Source: CAZLAK01 sp964557545
GTDB taxonomy: Bacteria > Bacillota > Desulfotomaculia > Desulfotomaculales > Pelotomaculaceae
Reading direction: 5' to 3'
NCBI GenBank assembly: GCA_964557545.1
Contig: CAZLAK010000042.1
Coordinates: forward strand, 1 to 14,450
DNA: 14,450 nucleotides
Position numbers and translations under genes: made by a program. The notes below the pieces were generated by a model. That model was not told where the DNA came from and did not search any database. It saw only the letters and a list, made by a program, of their open reading frames with translations. Of this stretch, positions 13,361 to 14,450 are shown piece after piece (within the stretch, counting starts at the first letter, position 1; each line of letters starts with the position of its first letter).

Positions 13361-13389
13361 TTTACATGTGGCCTCATTCGTGCTACAAT
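13361..13389 (+). promoter_or_regulatory. Sigma-A promoter of the toxin-antitoxin operon
   Basis: TTTACA (13361-13366) and TACAAT (13384-13389) are separated by exactly 17 bases. Transcription should start near 13396, shortly before the antitoxin ATG at 13413. Since the promoter lies inside the longer reading frame that begins at 13368, that upstream start is not real. Confidence 0.65.
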
Positions 13390-13394
13390 GTGGC
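13366..13394. repeat. Direct repeats overlapping the toxin-antitoxin promoter, possible operator
   Basis: ATGTGGC occurs at 13366-13372 and 13388-13394, 22 bp apart, about two helical turns. One copy overlaps the -35 edge and the other the -10 edge. The context extends as ACA-TGTGGC and ACAATGTGGC. Phd/VapB antitoxins normally repress their own promoter by binding paired sites, so this is a plausible operator. Confidence 0.4.
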
Positions 13395-13412
13395 TACTGG
13401 GGGTGGGTTTTA

Positions 13413-13679
13413 ATGGAAGCAGGTATCAGAGAGGTCAAGAACCGTTTTAGTGAATACATAAGACGCGTGAAACAGGGGGAAATAATCCTCATTACTGAAC
13501 GCAACGTGCCCGTGGCCAAACTGGTTCCAATTCAAGGGGATGAGCAGCTCCCCGTTTTAACCCTGGTGGAACAGGGAATAGCTTCCTGGCGCGGAGGAAA
13601 ACCGCGGGGAATAGCTGTACCACCAGCAATCCGCGGCGCGGCCTCAGTTGCAACTTTAGTTGTGGAGGACCGTCGATGA
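13413..13679 (+). CDS. Antitoxin, Phd/YefM (VapB-type) family
   Basis: This 88-residue protein begins at ATG 13413, just after the promoter and a G-rich GGGGGTGGG. The N-terminal ~55 residues are the Phd/YefM DNA-binding fold: EVKNRFSEYIRRVKQGEIIL, then ITERNVPVAKLVPI. Here the antitoxin dimerises and binds its operator. The C-terminal tail (SWRGGKPRGIAVPPAIRG) is the segment that typically wraps the toxin and blocks its active site. The stop TGA overlaps the toxin start as ATGA, so the two are translationally coupled. Pairing of this family with a PIN-domain toxin marks it as the antitoxin of a VapBC-like pair. Confidence 0.88.
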   Translation: MEAGIREVKNRFSEYIRRVKQGEIILITERNVPVAKLVPIQGDEQLPVLTLVEQGIASWRGGKPRGIAVPPAIRGAASVATLVVEDRR

Positions 13680-14122
13680 TCTGCTACCTGGATACCAGTG
13701 CCCTGGTAAAGCTCTATGTCCAGGAACCGGGCTCGGAGGAGGTGCGCAAATTGGTGGACGAAGTTTCTGTGGTAGCCACCAGTAAAGTTGCCTATCCAGA
13801 AGCACGTGCCGCCCTGGCCCGGGGTTTCCGGGATGGCTTACTGGGAGAAAATGATTACCGTCAGGTTGTGGTAGCCCTACAAAGCGATTGGCCGAGCTAT
13901 CTTGCCTTAGAAGTATCAGATTCCCTCGCCTGGCTTGCCGGGGAACTGGCCGAAAAACACCGCCTCCGGGGTTTTGATTCCATCCATCTTGCTGCCGCAC
14001 TGACCTTAAAAATGCGGGTAAAAGGCCGCGTAGTGGCAGCCTGCTTCGATGACCGGCTGTGGAAAGCCTTATGTGCTATGGAGATAGAAGTGGTGCCAAA
14101 GACAAAGCCTTCTTTGCTCTAA
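13676..14122 (+). CDS. vapC: Toxin, PIN-domain ribonuclease (VapC-type)
   Basis: This 148-residue PIN-domain protein overlaps the antitoxin gene by four bases (ATGA) and has GGAGG upstream at 13663-13667. The acidic metal-binding residues are all present: Asp6 in YLDTSALVKLY, Glu42 in VAYPEARAAL, Asp101 in RGFDSIHLAAAL, and Asp125/Asp126 in ACFDDRLW. VapC toxins are Mg-dependent endoribonucleases that cut tRNA or rRNA when the antitoxin is degraded. The length is normal and the frame is open, so it looks functional, unlike most neighbours. The target RNA cannot be told from sequence. Confidence 0.92.
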   Translation: MICYLDTSALVKLYVQEPGSEEVRKLVDEVSVVATSKVAYPEARAALARGFRDGLLGENDYRQVVVALQSDWPSYLALEVSDSLAWLAGELAEKHRLRGFDSIHLAAALTLKMRVKGRVVAACFDDRLWKALCAMEIEVVPKTKPSLL

Positions 14123-14450
14123 GACGGGTGTACCCAATAAGGCTTTGGAGGCGCCTGTAACCTGTAACCATCCGAGCCTTTTAAATGTCTTTTCCACTTC
14201 TTTGAAGGTCATCCCCGGTTCCAGGCTTGTAAGGAACTGGGCCAGGAGGACAAGGGGCAGCGGCTGGGATTTAAATTTGTCAACGGCGTTGGGACCCGAA
14301 AGCGCCGGCAGCTTTTGCTCTTTGCCGGCCAGCCAGGCCGGCCACCAGTTGTTGTGCGCCCGGCATGGGCGTTAACTTGGTGGTGAAAGGAAGGGGCAGG
14401 CGAGGCAGCACGAGTCTGCTAGCCAAGGGCAAGGGTGTCCATCGCGAGGT
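14123..14450 (-). other. Tail region with an unrecognised minus-strand open frame, no start
   Basis: A minus-strand frame is open from 14371 down to TAA at 14069-14071 and reads NNWWPAWLAGKEQKLPALSG, then PLVLLAQFLTSLEPGMTFKE, then VEKTFKRLGWLQVTG. The composition is protein-like, but there is no start codon near its upstream end and its last ~17 codons run antisense into vapC. Upstream, another frame (LASRLVLPRLPLPFTTKLTP) might be the continuation across a frameshift. It may be the C-terminal remnant of a gene entering from the right. I do not recognise it. A 7-bp tandem CCTGTAA repeat lies near 14155-14168. Confidence 0.25.

Noticed and set aside
13368..13412. Upstream start of the antitoxin frame
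   Set aside because: The -10 box and the presumed transcription start lie inside this extension, so ATG 13413 is the real start.
1..14450. tRNA, rRNA or replication origin
   Set aside because: I saw no cloverleaf with GTTCGAATC-type T-arm, no rRNA motifs and no iteron or DnaA-box cluster.

Overview
The window reads as a chromosomal segment of a Gram-positive, Firmicutes-type bacterium. The best guess is a Clostridia/Peptococcaceae-like spore-former. This rests on strong AGGAGG ribosome binding sites, a SpoOB-type kinase paired with a LytTR regulator, a secreted peptidoglycan hydrolase with no sign of an outer membrane, and the mix of ISLre2, ISL3 and IS1634 elements. The genus is inference only.

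Left part (1-2891). The window opens in the last ~100 codons of an IS1634-type transposase. Next is a small NTF2-like gene whose membrane-anchor sequence is out of frame, so it looks cut by the IS. It converges, with a 3-base overlap, on a minus-strand two-component operon: a LytTR response regulator (2139-2891) followed by a multi-pass SpoOB/GHKL histidine kinase (845-2041). The kinase's first membrane helix lies in another frame (2041-2148), joined to the body through an A8 run and a TAATG overlap.

Centre (2892-8231). A 324-bp divergent intergenic region carries an imperfect dyad, a good sigma-A-like promoter and a ~115-nt leader. It precedes one very large gene (1671 aa) encoding a secreted modular protein. 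From the N-terminus this has a signal peptide, two almost identical 207-residue modules, an NlpC/P60-like cysteine peptidase domain, a Big_2 domain, an Fn3-like domain, Calx-beta, a chitobiase-like module, a second Calx-beta, two Fn3 domains and a C-terminal glucosaminidase-like lytic domain. It may cut both peptide and glycan bonds of peptidoglycan. The adjacent two-component system is a plausible but unproven regulator.

Right part (8232-14450). This is a more GC-rich region full of decayed mobile DNA. It holds a broken ISLre2 transposase with an RBS-masking hairpin upstream, a frameshifted IS481-like helix-turn-helix gene, and a broken ISL3 transposase (one lesion is an 8-bp tandem duplication). 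A small unknown gene follows, then a start-less XRE regulator abutting the C-terminal third of a comM/yifB-type ATPase. A Phd/VapB-VapC toxin-antitoxin operon then appears intact, with its own promoter and a pair of direct repeats overlapping it. The last ~330 bases hold only an unrecognised minus-strand open frame without a start.

The most noteworthy items are the two-activity modular hydrolase with a homogenised internal duplication, the A8-interrupted sensor kinase, and the comM/XRE rearrangement junction.
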